A DNA stretch of 64,000 nt, from NCBI RefSeq assembly GCF_000225705.1, contig NZ_JH126467.1:383435-447434 (forward strand), in the 5' to 3' direction. Position numbers and translations under genes: made by a program. The notes below the pieces were generated by a model. It did not search any database and was not told the origin of the DNA. It saw nothing but the letters and a program-made list of their open reading frames with translations. The stretch comes from Collinsella tanakaei YIT 12063 (GTDB lineage Bacteria > Actinomycetota > Coriobacteriia > Coriobacteriales > Coriobacteriaceae). This document shows positions 49,967 to 57,641 of the stretch, in pieces. Position 1 is the first letter of the stretch, and each line of letters starts with the position of its first letter.

Positions 49967-50894
49967 TCGGTTCCTTTCTGCTTCTAGGCTTTCCGCGCTT
50001 GAACTCGCCGGCGCACTTTGGCGAGCAGCATCGCGATGGGTTGTTTGGGTTGGTCGGCTTGAAGGTCTTGCCGCACACGGGGCAGACGCGCTCGCGCCCG
50101 GTGATGGAGCGCACGCGGTCGTTCAGGCGCATGATCTTGAGCGCCGTCTCGAACGTCTCGCGGTCGGAGTAGGTCAGCTTGTAGGTCGTCATCTTCGCGT
50201 GCTCTGCGTGGCTGAGCCGCGCGAGGTTGGACGGGTCGCAGTTGAGCTTGTCCCCGTCCAGGAACACGATGATGTCATCCGAGGTCAGCTTGACGTTATG
50301 CGCCCGCTCGTAGACCAGACGCTGCTTGAGGTCGAAGCACGACCTGTGCTCCGCATCCGGTCGCTCGCGCACCTTGACCTCGATGTAGCCGTCCACGTTG
50401 ACGCGCTCGTAGCCCATTGGTCTGGTGTTGTGCGGGATGCCGTGCTTTTTGAATCGCGTGGCCTTGGTGCGCTCGATCGCTTCGGGCGTCATCCATTCCG
50501 ACTGCGGCCTGCCCTTGTTGTATGATTCCTGACCCTTGAAGAATCGACCGCCGACCGTGCCGGACTTTATGCCGAAGCGCGTCTTGAAGTTGGCAACCTG
50601 CGGGACGCGAAGCTCGACGTCCCAGCGCTCCTTGAATGCTGCGATTATCTCCTGTTCGGAATGGCCGGGGATGTACGCCGCCAGCCACTCGCACCACTCG
50701 GGATGCGCCGCCCAGCTCACGGCGCCGGTATCGCGGTGCACGCCGAGATCGCTGGCGCGAGCGGTGAGCGTGGTCGGCTTGATGGGGCGTCCGAACACAC
50801 CCTCGAAGAGCCGCGCGGTCTCCTTGGCCTCGTGGTAGGGGTAGACCGCGCGAATCCACTCATCCTCAGCGGGGTCGTTGCGCCTGCGACCCAT
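49950..50894 (-). CDS. HNH endonuclease-like protein with zinc finger
   Basis: 314 residues. The C-terminal third has MGYERVNVDGYIEVKVRERP, a histidine-containing core (FDLKQRLVYERAHNVKL.., FLDGDKLNCDPSNLARLSHA), and CPVCGKTFKPTNPNN with CCSPKC, a zinc-binding treble clef. The N-terminal ~150 residues have helix-turn-helix features (HSEQEIIAAFKERWDVELRV). This combination occurs in phage HNH proteins near replication genes. Role unclear: homing or packaging-associated cleavage. Confidence 0.8.
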   Translation of the reverse strand: MGRRRNDPAEDEWIRAVYPYHEAKETARLFEGVFGRPIKPTTLTARASDLGVHRDTGAVSWAAHPEWCEWLAAYIPGHSEQEIIAAFKERWDVELRVPQVANFKTRFGIKSGTVGGRFFKGQESYNKGRPQSEWMTPEAIERTKATRFKKHGIPHNTRPMGYERVNVDGYIEVKVRERPDAEHRSCFDLKQRLVYERAHNVKLTSDDIIVFLDGDKLNCDPSNLARLSHAEHAKMTTYKLTYSDRETFETALKIMRLNDRVRSITGRERVCPVCGKTFKPTNPNNPSRCCSPKCAGEFKRGKPRSRKEPNGTTR

Positions 50895-51124
50895 CAGAAG
50901 CCCTCGGGGAGCTTGGGATGGTTGACGGTCGCCCTGTCGAGGTATTCGGTAGCCTTGAGCGAGTTGGCGCGCGATGTGTTTATCTGCTTCGCCACCGCCG
51001 ACACCGCCTTTGCGCGCTCTATCTCCTTTTCCAGCTGCTCGTCCGTGAGCGATTCGTCACCGAGCCGTTCAAGCTCGGCGAACAGGTGGTTGTCGAGGTC
51101 TATCTGGCGGTTCTTTACTGCCAT
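50894..51124 (-). CDS. Small helical phage protein
   Basis: 76 residues: IDLDNHLFAELERLGDESLT, DEQLEKEIERAKAVSAVAKQ, INTSRANSLKATEYLDR. Helical and charged; AAAGGAG precedes the ATG. It overlaps the HNH gene by one base. Resembles small proteins found beside phage HNH genes; function unknown. Confidence 0.75.
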   Translation of the reverse strand: MAVKNRQIDLDNHLFAELERLGDESLTDEQLEKEIERAKAVSAVAKQINTSRANSLKATEYLDRATVNHPKLPEGF

Positions 51125-51128
51125 TGGT

Positions 51129-51419
51129 CTATCTCCTTTGCTTATCGGTCATCGGGATATGTTCAAGGTCGGTCGCCGGCATCCACATGGCTCGCTTCAG
51201 CGTGTCGGCCACCTGCACCTCGCCGTTTATATCGTCCAGCGCCACGACCTTGTAGATCGTGCAGCCGCCATCACCGGCTATATGCACCGTGTCCCCGCGA
51301 TGGATTGCCGAGCCGTCCGCGTAGCGCGGCATGCGGGAAGCGTAGTACTCCACCATCTCGTAGCCGTACTGCTTGCCGGAGGTCGCACCAGTCCCGCCCT
51401 CGCGCATCCTATCTGCCAT
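51129..51419 (-). CDS. Hypothetical phage protein
   Basis: About 96 residues starting MADRMREGGTGATSGKQYGY. The middle (AIHRGDTVHIAGDGGCTIYK, VVALDDINGEVQVADT) is beta-rich, like a small SH3-type barrel. It overlaps the preceding gene by 11 bases. No family recognised. Confidence 0.65.
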   Translation of the reverse strand: MADRMREGGTGATSGKQYGYEMVEYYASRMPRYADGSAIHRGDTVHIAGDGGCTIYKVVALDDINGEVQVADTLKRAMWMPATDLEHIPMTDKQRR

Positions 51420-51588
51420 CGGTATCAGCCTTCTTAGAGAGGTCGAGGAGCATGTCACGCGCCGCCGCGATGTGGTGCAGCACTCTCTCCCGCTCGTAGC
51501 TGTAAGGCAGGCGCTCCGCTTTGTCGATGGCGCGGTTCAAGTCGAGCGCGATGATCTTGGCGGCGAGCCACGTCTCAATCGTCCGCAT
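51409..51588 (-). CDS. Small helical phage protein
   Basis: 59 residues: MRTIETWLAAKIIALDLNRA, IDKAERLPYSYERERVLHHI, then AAARDMLLDLSKKAD. All-helical. It overlaps genes on both sides by a few bases, consistent with a packed early operon. Function unknown. Confidence 0.65.
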   Translation of the reverse strand: MRTIETWLAAKIIALDLNRAIDKAERLPYSYERERVLHHIAAARDMLLDLSKKADTDGR

Positions 51589-51766
51589 CGTCCGTGCCCT
51601 CCACCTCGTATTCGCCGATGAGCAATTTGTTGCAGATTCGGCGTATCTGCTGGAGCCTCGGCTTGTAATCGTCTGGCATGCGACCGAGCCTGTAGACGTC
51701 CATCTCCATGCCGCATGCCAACTCGGACAGACGGTAGACCGATTCATCGAGCGTCATATCCTCCAC
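51575..51766 (-). CDS. Small helical phage protein
   Basis: 63 residues: MEDMTLDESVYRLSELACGM, EMDVYRLGRMPDDYKPRLQQ, IRRICNKLLIGEYEVEG. Acidic and helical; GGAGG lies upstream. Function unknown. Confidence 0.65.
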   Translation of the reverse strand: MEDMTLDESVYRLSELACGMEMDVYRLGRMPDDYKPRLQQIRRICNKLLIGEYEVEGTDDADD

Positions 51767-51799
51767 CTCCGTTGTTCAGCGATTCCGTTCCATTCCATC

Positions 51800-51913
51800 T
51801 CACAGCCCCTCCCTAAAGATGATCCATGCGACCACCGCCAAGAGCGCGAACGGCGAGAGGATGATGACTAGCAGACCCACGGCTAGAGACGCCATCACCG
51901 CTTCCATGCTCAT
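51800..51913 (-). CDS. Small membrane protein
   Basis: 37 residues: MSMEAVMASLAVGLLVIILS, PFALLAVVAWIIFREGL. Two short or one long hydrophobic segment. GGAGGTGGAGAT precedes the ATG. Function unknown. Confidence 0.6.
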   Translation of the reverse strand: MSMEAVMASLAVGLLVIILSPFALLAVVAWIIFREGL

Positions 51914-51969
51914 ATCTCCACCTCCAAATAAGACGGGAGCGCCGTTTTAGACGCCCCCGCGATACGTTG

Positions 51970-52284
51970 CTATTTCTTCTGCCGTCCGTCCCACCATTCG
52001 AGCAGCCCCGCGAGCTGGTTGGCTCCCAGCCCCTGCACGCGGCGGTTCTCGGCGATTGAGAGACGCGTCATCACCTCGTCCGTTGCCACCTCGCCAACTC
52101 CGGGGAGGGCGCGGATAAGGTCGCGGACGCGCACGCGCCGCATGACGGGCAGCGCGATGGCGTGCTCCAGATCTATGCGGCCTTCCTTCAGGTCGCGCTT
52201 GATGTTCTTTCGGGCTTGGCGTACCGCAGCCGCAGCCGCAAGGTCAAGCTGGCGTTGCTCGGATGTACGTTTAGGTAGTGGCAT
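51970..52284 (-). CDS. Phage-encoded mIHF-like DNA-bending protein
   Basis: 104 residues. The C-terminal half VRDLIRALPGVGEVATDEVM, TRLSIAENRRVQGLGANQLA matches actinobacterial integration host factor (mIHF) with its helix-two-turn-helix: LPGVGxVxxxxxMxRLxIAExRRVxGLGxNQ. The N-terminal half is a basic helix (AVRQARKNIKRDLKEGRIDL). mIHF bends DNA and supports phage integration and nucleoid structure. A phage-borne copy is unusual and ties the phage to an actinobacterial host. It overlaps the upstream stop (TGATG). Confidence 0.88.
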   Translation of the reverse strand: MPLPKRTSEQRQLDLAAAAAVRQARKNIKRDLKEGRIDLEHAIALPVMRRVRVRDLIRALPGVGEVATDEVMTRLSIAENRRVQGLGANQLAGLLEWWDGRQKK

Positions 52285-52532
52285 CAGTGCTCATCCTCCA
52301 TGTAATCGATGATGTAGTCCAGGTACTCGCGTGCTTTGCGGTAATCCTGCAAGCCGTTCTTGAGTGGTGCGCGCCACAAGTATTTGACCGCGGTCAGCGC
52401 CCAGTGCGCCACGCAGCTCGGGCATGCCGCTCGGTCGTATCCCGCGCTCATGGAGAGCTGGGCGCGGCGGCACTCCACGGTGCCGTCTCCGGCGTAGTGC
52501 GGGGGCGCGGTCACGTTGGAATCGTCTACCAT
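52284..52532 (-). CDS. DUF3310-family phage protein
   Basis: 82 residues starting MVDDSNVTAPPHYAGDGTVE. The signature PPHYAGDGTVECRRAQLS.. plus ALTAVKYLWRAPLKNGLQDY, RKAREYLDYIIDYMEDE is DUF3310, often annotated as a nucleotide-kinase-like protein in phages. The ATG overlaps the stop of the upstream frame (ATGGTAG), with GAGG upstream. Confidence 0.85.
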   Translation of the reverse strand: MVDDSNVTAPPHYAGDGTVECRRAQLSMSAGYDRAACPSCVAHWALTAVKYLWRAPLKNGLQDYRKAREYLDYIIDYMEDEH

Positions 52533-52767
52533 CCGTGTTCCTCGCATTCCTTTTGCGTCTCTAGAATCGAATCGATGTAGGCCTGGATGTCATCGCAGCC
52601 CTCGGCATGCGCGAACTCACGAAGCGCCATCTCGCACTCCGCTATCGCGATTAGCAATGAGAGCACCCCCCCCCGATGGCTGAGTCGGATTTGAAATAGT
52701 ACCCGCGCACCTCGTCCAATCTGTCCGATGCGGCGAGCACGCGTGCGGCGGTGCTAACGACTTCCAC
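52526..52767 (-). CDS. Small early protein interrupted by a G9 tract (OFF as sequenced)
   Basis: From a GTG at 52767 the frame reads VEVVSTAARVLAASDRLDEV, RGYYFKSDSAI, then three glycines from the G9 tract, and stops at 52651 (CSHC). With G10 or G7 it continues VLSLLIAIAECEMALREFAH, AEGCDDIQAYIDSILETQKE, CEEHGW and ends at 52526, overlapping the DUF3310 start in the usual way. That coupling argues that the longer frame is real. Alternatively the distal part (from the ATG at 52630, with GGAG) is a separate 34-residue gene. Confidence 0.55.
52666..52674. repeat. Poly-G tract in an early gene (G9, coding strand)
   Basis: Nine C on the plus strand, the same kind of tract, encoding GlyGlyGly, as in the fibre-tip cassettes but about 26 kb away. 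Confidence 0.8.
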
Positions 52768-52777
52768 CGCTAGGTCT

Positions 52778-53077
52778 CTAGGCTTCTTTATATGAATCGA
52801 CCTCCAATGCGGCGAGCTTGCCGCTGTCTCTAAGTTGAAAGCATCCAAGCGCCAGCATAATCTGCGCTTTCTGGTACGCTGGCCAGTCAACGCCGCCAGC
52901 CGCCCTCGCGCGAGACGTCGGCCCGAACGGCTGCACCAGCGCCGTCTCGATCGTGCGGAGCGCGTCCGTGATGGCTGTGCGGTCGCTCTCGGTGAACGTG
53001 GCGCCGTGCATCTTGCGCAGGGTCAGCATCGGGCCGAGCGTGCAGTTCGCCGCCCATTCCTCGAAATGGTCGCTCAT
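52778..53077 (-). CDS. Hypothetical early protein
   Basis: About 99 residues starting MSDHFEEWAANCTLGPMLTL. Helical (ESDRTAITDALRTIETALVQ, WPAYQKAQIMLALGCFQLRD). GAGGTGGAGGA precedes the ATG. It overlaps the next gene upstream by four bases. No family recognised. Confidence 0.65.
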   Translation of the reverse strand: MSDHFEEWAANCTLGPMLTLRKMHGATFTESDRTAITDALRTIETALVQPFGPTSRARAAGGVDWPAYQKAQIMLALGCFQLRDSGKLAALEVDSYKEA

Positions 53078-53451
53078 TCCTCCACCTCTCGATTTGTGTT
53101 GAGCCTGCCACAATAAGGGCAGTAAACGTAGTCCTCCGCATACACCGAGTCGCACGACCTCCCGCAATGGTCGCACTCGTACACTCGCACCGGCGCGTTC
53201 GTCCGCTCGGATGCGGTCGGCTCAAGCTCGCACGTGAGGTCAGGGTCTGGGTCGATGAGGTCGGCGAGACGGGCGCAAAGCGGTTTGGCGTCGAAGTAGT
53301 ACGGCGCGTGGCCGACTCCCGCCGCCTCGGCGATGTACGCGCACAGAAGCGACCTGCCGTCCCCATCGTCCATGGAATGCGCGGTGAAGCCAGAGCAGTC
53401 GATTTGCCGGATGTAGCCAGCCACCTCGCGGCGCTCGTAATCAGTCACCAT
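53074..53451 (-). CDS. Zinc-ribbon early protein
   Basis: 125 residues. The C-terminal CDHCGRSCDS and YVYCPYCGRLN form a four-cysteine zinc ribbon. The N-terminal ~85 residues (YERREVAGYIRQIDCSGFTA, YIAEAAGVGHAPYYFDAKPL) are not recognised. Function unknown, possibly nucleic-acid binding. Confidence 0.72.
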   Translation of the reverse strand: MVTDYERREVAGYIRQIDCSGFTAHSMDDGDGRSLLCAYIAEAAGVGHAPYYFDAKPLCARLADLIDPDPDLTCELEPTASERTNAPVRVYECDHCGRSCDSVYAEDYVYCPYCGRLNTNREVEE

Positions 53452-53800
53452 AGCGACCGCGCTCCCTGTTCCTCTGTTCGCAGCGCTCCATGTACGGCGT
53501 CATGTCGCTCACGCCCACCATCGCGGCGAGGTTCGCGCACGCTTGGATGCAGTCGGCGATCTCGTCCATGAGCGATTCTCGAGACGGGCACGGCGCGGGG
53601 TACCTGTTCGCAGGGCCGTTGTATGCCGCCCGGCTCTCGTCCGTATGCTCGCATACCCGGCACATGTCGGTGCATGAGTTGTATTTCTGCCATTCGGCAA
53701 AGGTTTCCGCCGCCTCTTCCAGCGGTTTGAGCGCCTGCGCTTTCGGCTCAAGGTTGCAAAACGCCTTGATGGTCGGAATCGTCACGTTTGTAACGGTCAT
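53441..53800 (-). CDS. MazG-like nucleotide pyrophosphohydrolase
   Basis: 119 residues. KPLEEAAETFAEWQKYNSCT and the later MDEIADCIQACANLAAMVGV supply the ExxE..ExxD pattern (EEAAE, DEIAD) of all-alpha NTP pyrophosphohydrolases. A cysteine-rich loop (DMCRVCEHTDE, PCPS) is inserted between them, unlike standard MazG. It probably hydrolyses non-canonical or alarmone nucleotides. Confidence 0.72.
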   Translation of the reverse strand: MTVTNVTIPTIKAFCNLEPKAQALKPLEEAAETFAEWQKYNSCTDMCRVCEHTDESRAAYNGPANRYPAPCPSRESLMDEIADCIQACANLAAMVGVSDMTPYMERCEQRNRERGRYGD

Positions 53801-54012
53801 TCGCCCTCCACCCTCTTAAGCTCGTCATCGAAGTAGTCTTGTGCTTCACCCAGCAGGTCTGTCGCGTCTATGTCTGCAAACCGCCCGCACCCATGGCACT
53901 TGAAGATGACGCTCATCACCTTCGGCTTGCCCCATATGTCGAGTTCCGCGCCCACGTCCCCGCCGCATACAGGGCATTTGAAGGCTGAAACGTCCAGGTA
54001 TATGCCGCCCAT
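53797..54012 (-). CDS. Zinc-ribbon small protein
   Basis: About 71 residues: MGGIYLDVSAFKCPVCGGDV, then VIFKCHGCGRFADIDATDLL. Two CxxC pairs make a zinc ribbon. It overlaps the MazG-like gene by four bases. Function unknown. Confidence 0.7.
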   Translation of the reverse strand: MGGIYLDVSAFKCPVCGGDVGAELDIWGKPKVMSVIFKCHGCGRFADIDATDLLGEAQDYFDDELKRVEGE

Positions 54013-54013
54013 G

Positions 54014-54370
54014 TCAGTCACCGTCCCATACGCCGTCGGGCCGCAGCTTCGCCAGCGCGATGAGCTTGTACAGCGCCCGCTTGGCGTTGCCCTCGGTGTC
54101 ATCCCAGTAGTTGCCTGTCGCATCGTCCCCGAGCTGGTCGGCGGCGCGTTGCAGCACGGGGATTGACTCCGCGCCCGTCATGCCGTAGATCGTTCGGATG
54201 CCCTTGTCTCCCAGCACGCGGCGGAAGATGTCGCCGTAGTTGTAGGTCACGTTGAGCCAGCAGAGCGTGGTGCCGCCCACGGCGTACGTGCCGCCGCGCA
54301 TGTCGTGCGGCTCGTCCAGCTCGAGCACGTCGCGCGTCACGGGGTCGCACAGGTTGATGTCGTAGCTCAT
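54014..54370 (-). CDS. Hypothetical early protein
   Basis: 118 residues: MSYDINLCDPVTRDVLELDE, MRGGTYAVGGTTLCWLNVTY, NYGDIFRRVLGDKGIRTIYG. The pattern (xYDINLxDP..., GGTYA..., LNVTYNY...) recurs in uncharacterised proteins of phages and mobile elements. It overlaps the upstream zinc-ribbon gene by four bases. Confidence 0.72.
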   Translation of the reverse strand: MSYDINLCDPVTRDVLELDEPHDMRGGTYAVGGTTLCWLNVTYNYGDIFRRVLGDKGIRTIYGMTGAESIPVLQRAADQLGDDATGNYWDDTEGNAKRALYKLIALAKLRPDGVWDGD

Positions 54371-54651
54371 TCCTCCACCACCTCTATCCTCGCCAGCACG
54401 TCCACGCTTATCCTGCCGCCCTTGTAAGGGAAGAAGCCGCCCTCGTGCTCCATGCGGTCGCGAAAGAACTCTTCGAACGTGTATCCGTATTCGTTCGAGA
54501 ACCGCGTGTATAGAACCTCTCCGCTCTTTGTCACGTACCTGACCTTCACGGTGTTCTCCAGCGCCGTCGTGCACACGTATCCGCAGTTCTTGCAGCTCGT
54601 CTCGTCCCAGCTCTCGTTTCCGCAGATGGGGCATGCCGTCAGTTCGCTCAT
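54367..54651 (-). CDS. Zinc-ribbon protein
   Basis: 94 residues. MSELTACPICGNESWDETSC, then KNCGYVCTT, forms a CPICG..CKNCG ribbon. The rest (VRYVTKSGEVLYTRFSNEYG..) is alpha/beta. Function unknown. Confidence 0.72.
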   Translation of the reverse strand: MSELTACPICGNESWDETSCKNCGYVCTTALENTVKVRYVTKSGEVLYTRFSNEYGYTFEEFFRDRMEHEGGFFPYKGGRISVDVLARIEVVEE

Positions 54652-55247
54652 CGCCCCGCCTCCCTATCCGCGAGCGCCTTGGCGCGGCTCACCAGGCACA
54701 GAATCCTGTCCTGCACCCCGTCCCCGCGCTCTTCGAAGTCGCTCGGCGAGTAGTCCCCGAGGTGGAGGGCGATTTTCGCGACGATGTCGGCTGCGTCAGC
54801 CTTCAAGCGCTCCCATGAATCGGGGCGGGTGTGGGTGAGGCTAAGGCTGCGCACTTCTCTCCACGGCGTCGCGCCACGGATGACGTGGACGTTCACGATC
54901 GTCTCGCCGTCCTCGATGCCGCCGAACCCATCGACCCTCAGCATCGCTCCGTCCTCGTGCCACACCGCGTCCCCGACCTTGATGGGCGCGCCGTCCGCGT
55001 CCAGCACCTTGGGCGCGGGGCGCTTGACGTACGGGTCTGCCGCTTTCCAGTTCCAATAGCAGCCGTCAAGCGCGGAGCTTCTCAGCTTGCCGTGTGCTCC
55101 CTCGAAGTAGATGTTGCGGACGATGAACTCCTTGCCGGCGTTCTCGCCGCTGTTCGCCACGGCCTTATCGCCGAGCTGCACGTAGTTGCCGTCCTCGAAC
55201 TTAGGCCACATGTCGAGGATGCGCCGCTCCGTCTCCGTGTATGCCAT
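54648..55247 (-). CDS. Hypothetical early protein
   Basis: 199 residues. A beta-rich region around VLDADGAPIKVGDAVWHEDG, AMLRVDGFGGIEDGETIVNV resembles the DNA-modification-associated or SH3-like domain seen in phage early proteins. The C-terminal helix (DSWERLKADAADIVAKIALH) is typical of the same group. Start MAYTETERRILDMWPKFEDG. Role unknown. Confidence 0.68.
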   Translation of the reverse strand: MAYTETERRILDMWPKFEDGNYVQLGDKAVANSGENAGKEFIVRNIYFEGAHGKLRSSALDGCYWNWKAADPYVKRPAPKVLDADGAPIKVGDAVWHEDGAMLRVDGFGGIEDGETIVNVHVIRGATPWREVRSLSLTHTRPDSWERLKADAADIVAKIALHLGDYSPSDFEERGDGVQDRILCLVSRAKALADREAGR

Positions 55248-55535
55248 CTACTCCACCTCTTTCGTAAGCTCCATAACCTGCTCGTGCATCGCGATGATCG
55301 CGTCCAGCAGCTCCGATTCGTCCGCGCCGATTGCCACCTGGTCGCTCTCGTTGAACTCGATTGCGCGGCGGATGGCGGCGGCAAGGTCGTTGGGGTAGCA
55401 GTCGATGGTCAGCAGGCGCCTGCCGTCCGATGCGGTCTTGGTCTTCTTCTTGCCGTCCCACCCCTCCGGCATCACCTTGTACATCTGGTAGCACCATTGG
55501 TTCGCGGGGTGGAACTCGTAGTTACCGATTCTCAC
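55248..55535 (-). CDS. Hypothetical early protein
   Basis: About 95 residues from a GTG at 55535 with AGGAGG seven bases upstream: VRIGNYEFHPANQWCYQMYK, MPEGWDGKKKTKTASDGRRL, then helices (LAAAIRRAIEFNESDQVAIG). The end overlaps the next start. No family recognised. Confidence 0.65.
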   Translation of the reverse strand: MRIGNYEFHPANQWCYQMYKVMPEGWDGKKKTKTASDGRRLLTIDCYPNDLAAAIRRAIEFNESDQVAIGADESELLDAIIAMHEQVMELTKEVE

Positions 55536-55656
55536 GGGAACCCTCCTATTCGATTTTGCTGTTTTAAGGGAGAGCAACGGCGGCACGGGCGTTTTGAGCG
55601 TTGACCCCTAGCCAGTGCCCACGTTGCATGTTTTGAGCCGTCTACGGGCTTGCCGA

Positions 55657-55917
55657 TTAATCAAGCGCCAACCGCGTGCCGTCTGGACGCTGGGCGCGTT
55701 CGCCGCCGTTCAGCTTGACGTAATGGAACATCTGCGAGTCGTAGAGCAGTACGCAGCCATAACGGAAGACGATTGACGCCACGTGCACATCGCACATCAC
55801 GCCCTTGACACAATCGCCGATGACCACGGGCGCGCCGTCCGCGAATCGCGGCCACGCCGCGCCGTACGCGCTCCCCTCCACCGCATCGAGGGAGCAGAGG
55901 TTCTTCATGACGGCCAT
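55657..55917 (-). CDS. Hypothetical early protein
   Basis: 86 residues: MAVMKNLCSLDAVEGSAYGA, AWPRFADGAPVVIGDCVKGV, beta-rich, similar in layout (xWPRFxDGxPVxxGD) to the 54648-55247 product. GGGAGGTGGAG precedes the ATG. Function unknown. Confidence 0.65.
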   Translation of the reverse strand: MAVMKNLCSLDAVEGSAYGAAWPRFADGAPVVIGDCVKGVMCDVHVASIVFRYGCVLLYDSQMFHYVKLNGGERAQRPDGTRLALD

Positions 55918-56126
55918 CACTCCACCTCCCTGTAGTCCGCGCAGTCCTCGCCGTCCTCGTACATCGTCATGCAGTCGGCGAGCTTGATGCCGGTTATGCC
56001 GCCGTCCAGTCGGCTGACCTCCACCGCGCAGATGCCGCATCCGCCGCACCCCTCAGACCAGTGCTCGCACCAGCCGCAGCAGCGCGAGTCGGCGGCGGTA
56101 GGCACGCCGTTTGATTCGAGATCCAT
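55917..56126 (-). CDS. Cysteine-rich small protein
   Basis: 69 residues with CCGWCEHWSEGCGGCGICAV and DCMTMYEDGEDCADY. Ten cysteines suggest metal binding. It overlaps the next gene's ATG. Function unknown. Confidence 0.65.
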   Translation of the reverse strand: MDLESNGVPTAADSRCCGWCEHWSEGCGGCGICAVEVSRLDGGITGIKLADCMTMYEDGEDCADYREVE

Positions 56127-56152
56127 AACGAACCCCCTTATTCGGTTGTCGA

Positions 56153-57130
56153 TTAGTTGGTAACTTCATCCCATGTAACGAAATCGCCGTGCGCGCCGTC
56201 GTAAGCCAGCTCAATCGGCTCGCCGAATGTCCCGCGCCTGTTCTTGACCAGGCATAGCTCGACCTCGACGTAGTTCCTCGTCTTTCGCGCGTTCTTATGG
56301 CGTACCAGCGCCATCGCCGTGAGACCCGTGTACTCTATCCATGACGAGCCGCGGAATATGTCCGCTCCGGGGTTCTCGCCCTTCTTGCTGTTGCGCATCT
56401 CGCTGCCCTTGGCGCGGTTGACAGCCGCGATGACGATGACCGCCACGCCGTAGCGGATGCCCGCGAGGTTTATCTTGCGCACGGCCTCCTTCATGGCCTC
56501 CGTCTCGTCCAGACCGAAGCCGGCATCGATGCACTGCAGGTAATCCACGAAGCAGACCCTGCCGCCAGCCGCACCCGTCATCTGTATCTCGTTGAGGATG
56601 CAGGCGAGGTCGTTGGCCTTCGAATTGGCGATGTTGTCCACGATGCGCATGTTCGGGCACCGCGAGACGAGTTCAAGATCTGCACAGTACACGGGGTCAT
56701 CGTCGGGGTTGTACGTTCCGCTCGCTATCTTCGCCTTGCACTCCGCGCCGTGCTCCTCGAAGTCCGCCCATGCGAACGGCTGCAACCCCTCAAGGTGCTT
56801 CGACAAGCGCGAGCCCATGCGTGCGCGGACTTCCGCCGCTGACAGCTCCAGCGAGATGATTGTCACTCCCGTAGGCTGGCCCGTCTCCTCGTCCGTCATA
56901 GACGCCATGCGGTGCGCCATCCACAGGCACAGGGCGGTCTTGCCCGCGCCCGTGTTCCCGCCGATGAAATGTATGCCGGGGCGGAACCCGCCTTTAATCA
57001 GGTCGTCAAGCTCCGGGATGGTGCTCGGCACGGGCTTGACGGCGTTCTCGTACGAATCGAGGTAATCGGGCATCGTGTCCGCGATGTTCCAGTAGGAGGT
57101 TCGCGGACGCCCTGGCGCTCCCAATTCCAT
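56153..57130 (-). CDS. DnaB-like replicative helicase
   Basis: 325 residues, the RecA-like C-terminal domain of DnaB: STIPELDDLIKGGFRPGIHF, Walker A GGNTGAGKTALCLWMAHRMA, ELSAAEVRARMGSRLSKHLE, Walker B CFVDYLQCID and VIVIAAVNRAKG (sensor, arginine finger region). No N-terminal DnaB domain is present, as in many phage helicases of this size. It works with the initiator encoded directly upstream. Confidence 0.9.
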   Translation of the reverse strand: MELGAPGRPRTSYWNIADTMPDYLDSYENAVKPVPSTIPELDDLIKGGFRPGIHFIGGNTGAGKTALCLWMAHRMASMTDEETGQPTGVTIISLELSAAEVRARMGSRLSKHLEGLQPFAWADFEEHGAECKAKIASGTYNPDDDPVYCADLELVSRCPNMRIVDNIANSKANDLACILNEIQMTGAAGGRVCFVDYLQCIDAGFGLDETEAMKEAVRKINLAGIRYGVAVIVIAAVNRAKGSEMRNSKKGENPGADIFRGSSWIEYTGLTAMALVRHKNARKTRNYVEVELCLVKNRRGTFGEPIELAYDGAHGDFVTWDEVTN

Positions 57131-57143
57131 AAACCACCTTCAA

Positions 57144-57641
57144 TCACAGGACGGCGTTGTCCGTTCCATCCGCCTGCTTGTATCTATTTCTGGCGCTCGG
57201 CTGACTTAAGGAAGCCGAAGCGCATTCTTTCCTTCTTAGGGGGGTCCCTGTAGATACCCCCCATTTCGGCACGTCTGGGGACCCCTTTTCGGCATCCGTA
57301 GGGACCCCTTTTTTCGTAATGGTGGGTACGCTCAGGCACCCCTTTACATTCGGCATGAGTTGATACCGCTGGCACTTGCCGCTATACGACTTTCCGCACG
57401 TCTGCAATGCGCCCTTTTCCCGCAGCGAGATAATTGCTTTGCGCACTGTGTCTTCTTTCAGGCCCAGCGCATCAGCCATCTCAACTCGCGGATACCACGA
57501 GTACCACCGCCCCTTCCCATCGGACTCCATACGGGAAACGAACAGAAGCAGAATGCGTTCCTGCGTTCCCGAAAGCCCCATGCGCGACCATTCCGCTATC
57601 CACGGGACGAAGGCCCGCGCGAACGGAGTCTGTCTGCTCAT
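57144..57641 (-). CDS. Phage replication initiator (winged helix) containing iteron-like repeats
   Basis: 165 residues. The N-terminal winged helix FARAFVPWIAEWSRMGLSGT, RILLLFVSRMESDGK, YPRVEMADALGLKEDTVRKA, ISLREKGALQ is like replisome organisers. The C-terminal tail (VKGCLSVPTITKKGVPTDAE, KGSPDVPKWGVSTGTP) is repetitive because the DNA holds iteron-like units. It overlaps the ERCC4 gene by four bases and precedes the helicase, the usual initiator-helicase pair. It would bind the repeats within its own gene and load the helicase. Confidence 0.8.
   Translation of the reverse strand: MSRQTPFARAFVPWIAEWSRMGLSGTQERILLLFVSRMESDGKGRWYSWYPRVEMADALGLKEDTVRKAIISLREKGALQTCGKSYSGKCQRYQLMPNVKGCLSVPTITKKGVPTDAEKGSPDVPKWGVSTGTPLRRKECASASLSQPSARNRYKQADGTDNAVL
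57228..57345. repeat. Iteron-like repeats, putative replication origin
   Basis: On the minus strand four units occur in tandem: GTAAAGGGGTGCCTGAGCG, CGAAAAAAGGGGTCCCTACG, CGAAAAGGGGTCCCCAGACG and CGAAATGGGGGGTATCTACA, at intervals of about 23-33 bases. All share AAA(A)GGGGT. Repeats inside the initiator gene are a known origin layout (lambda O, many Gram-positive phages). Confidence 0.65.
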
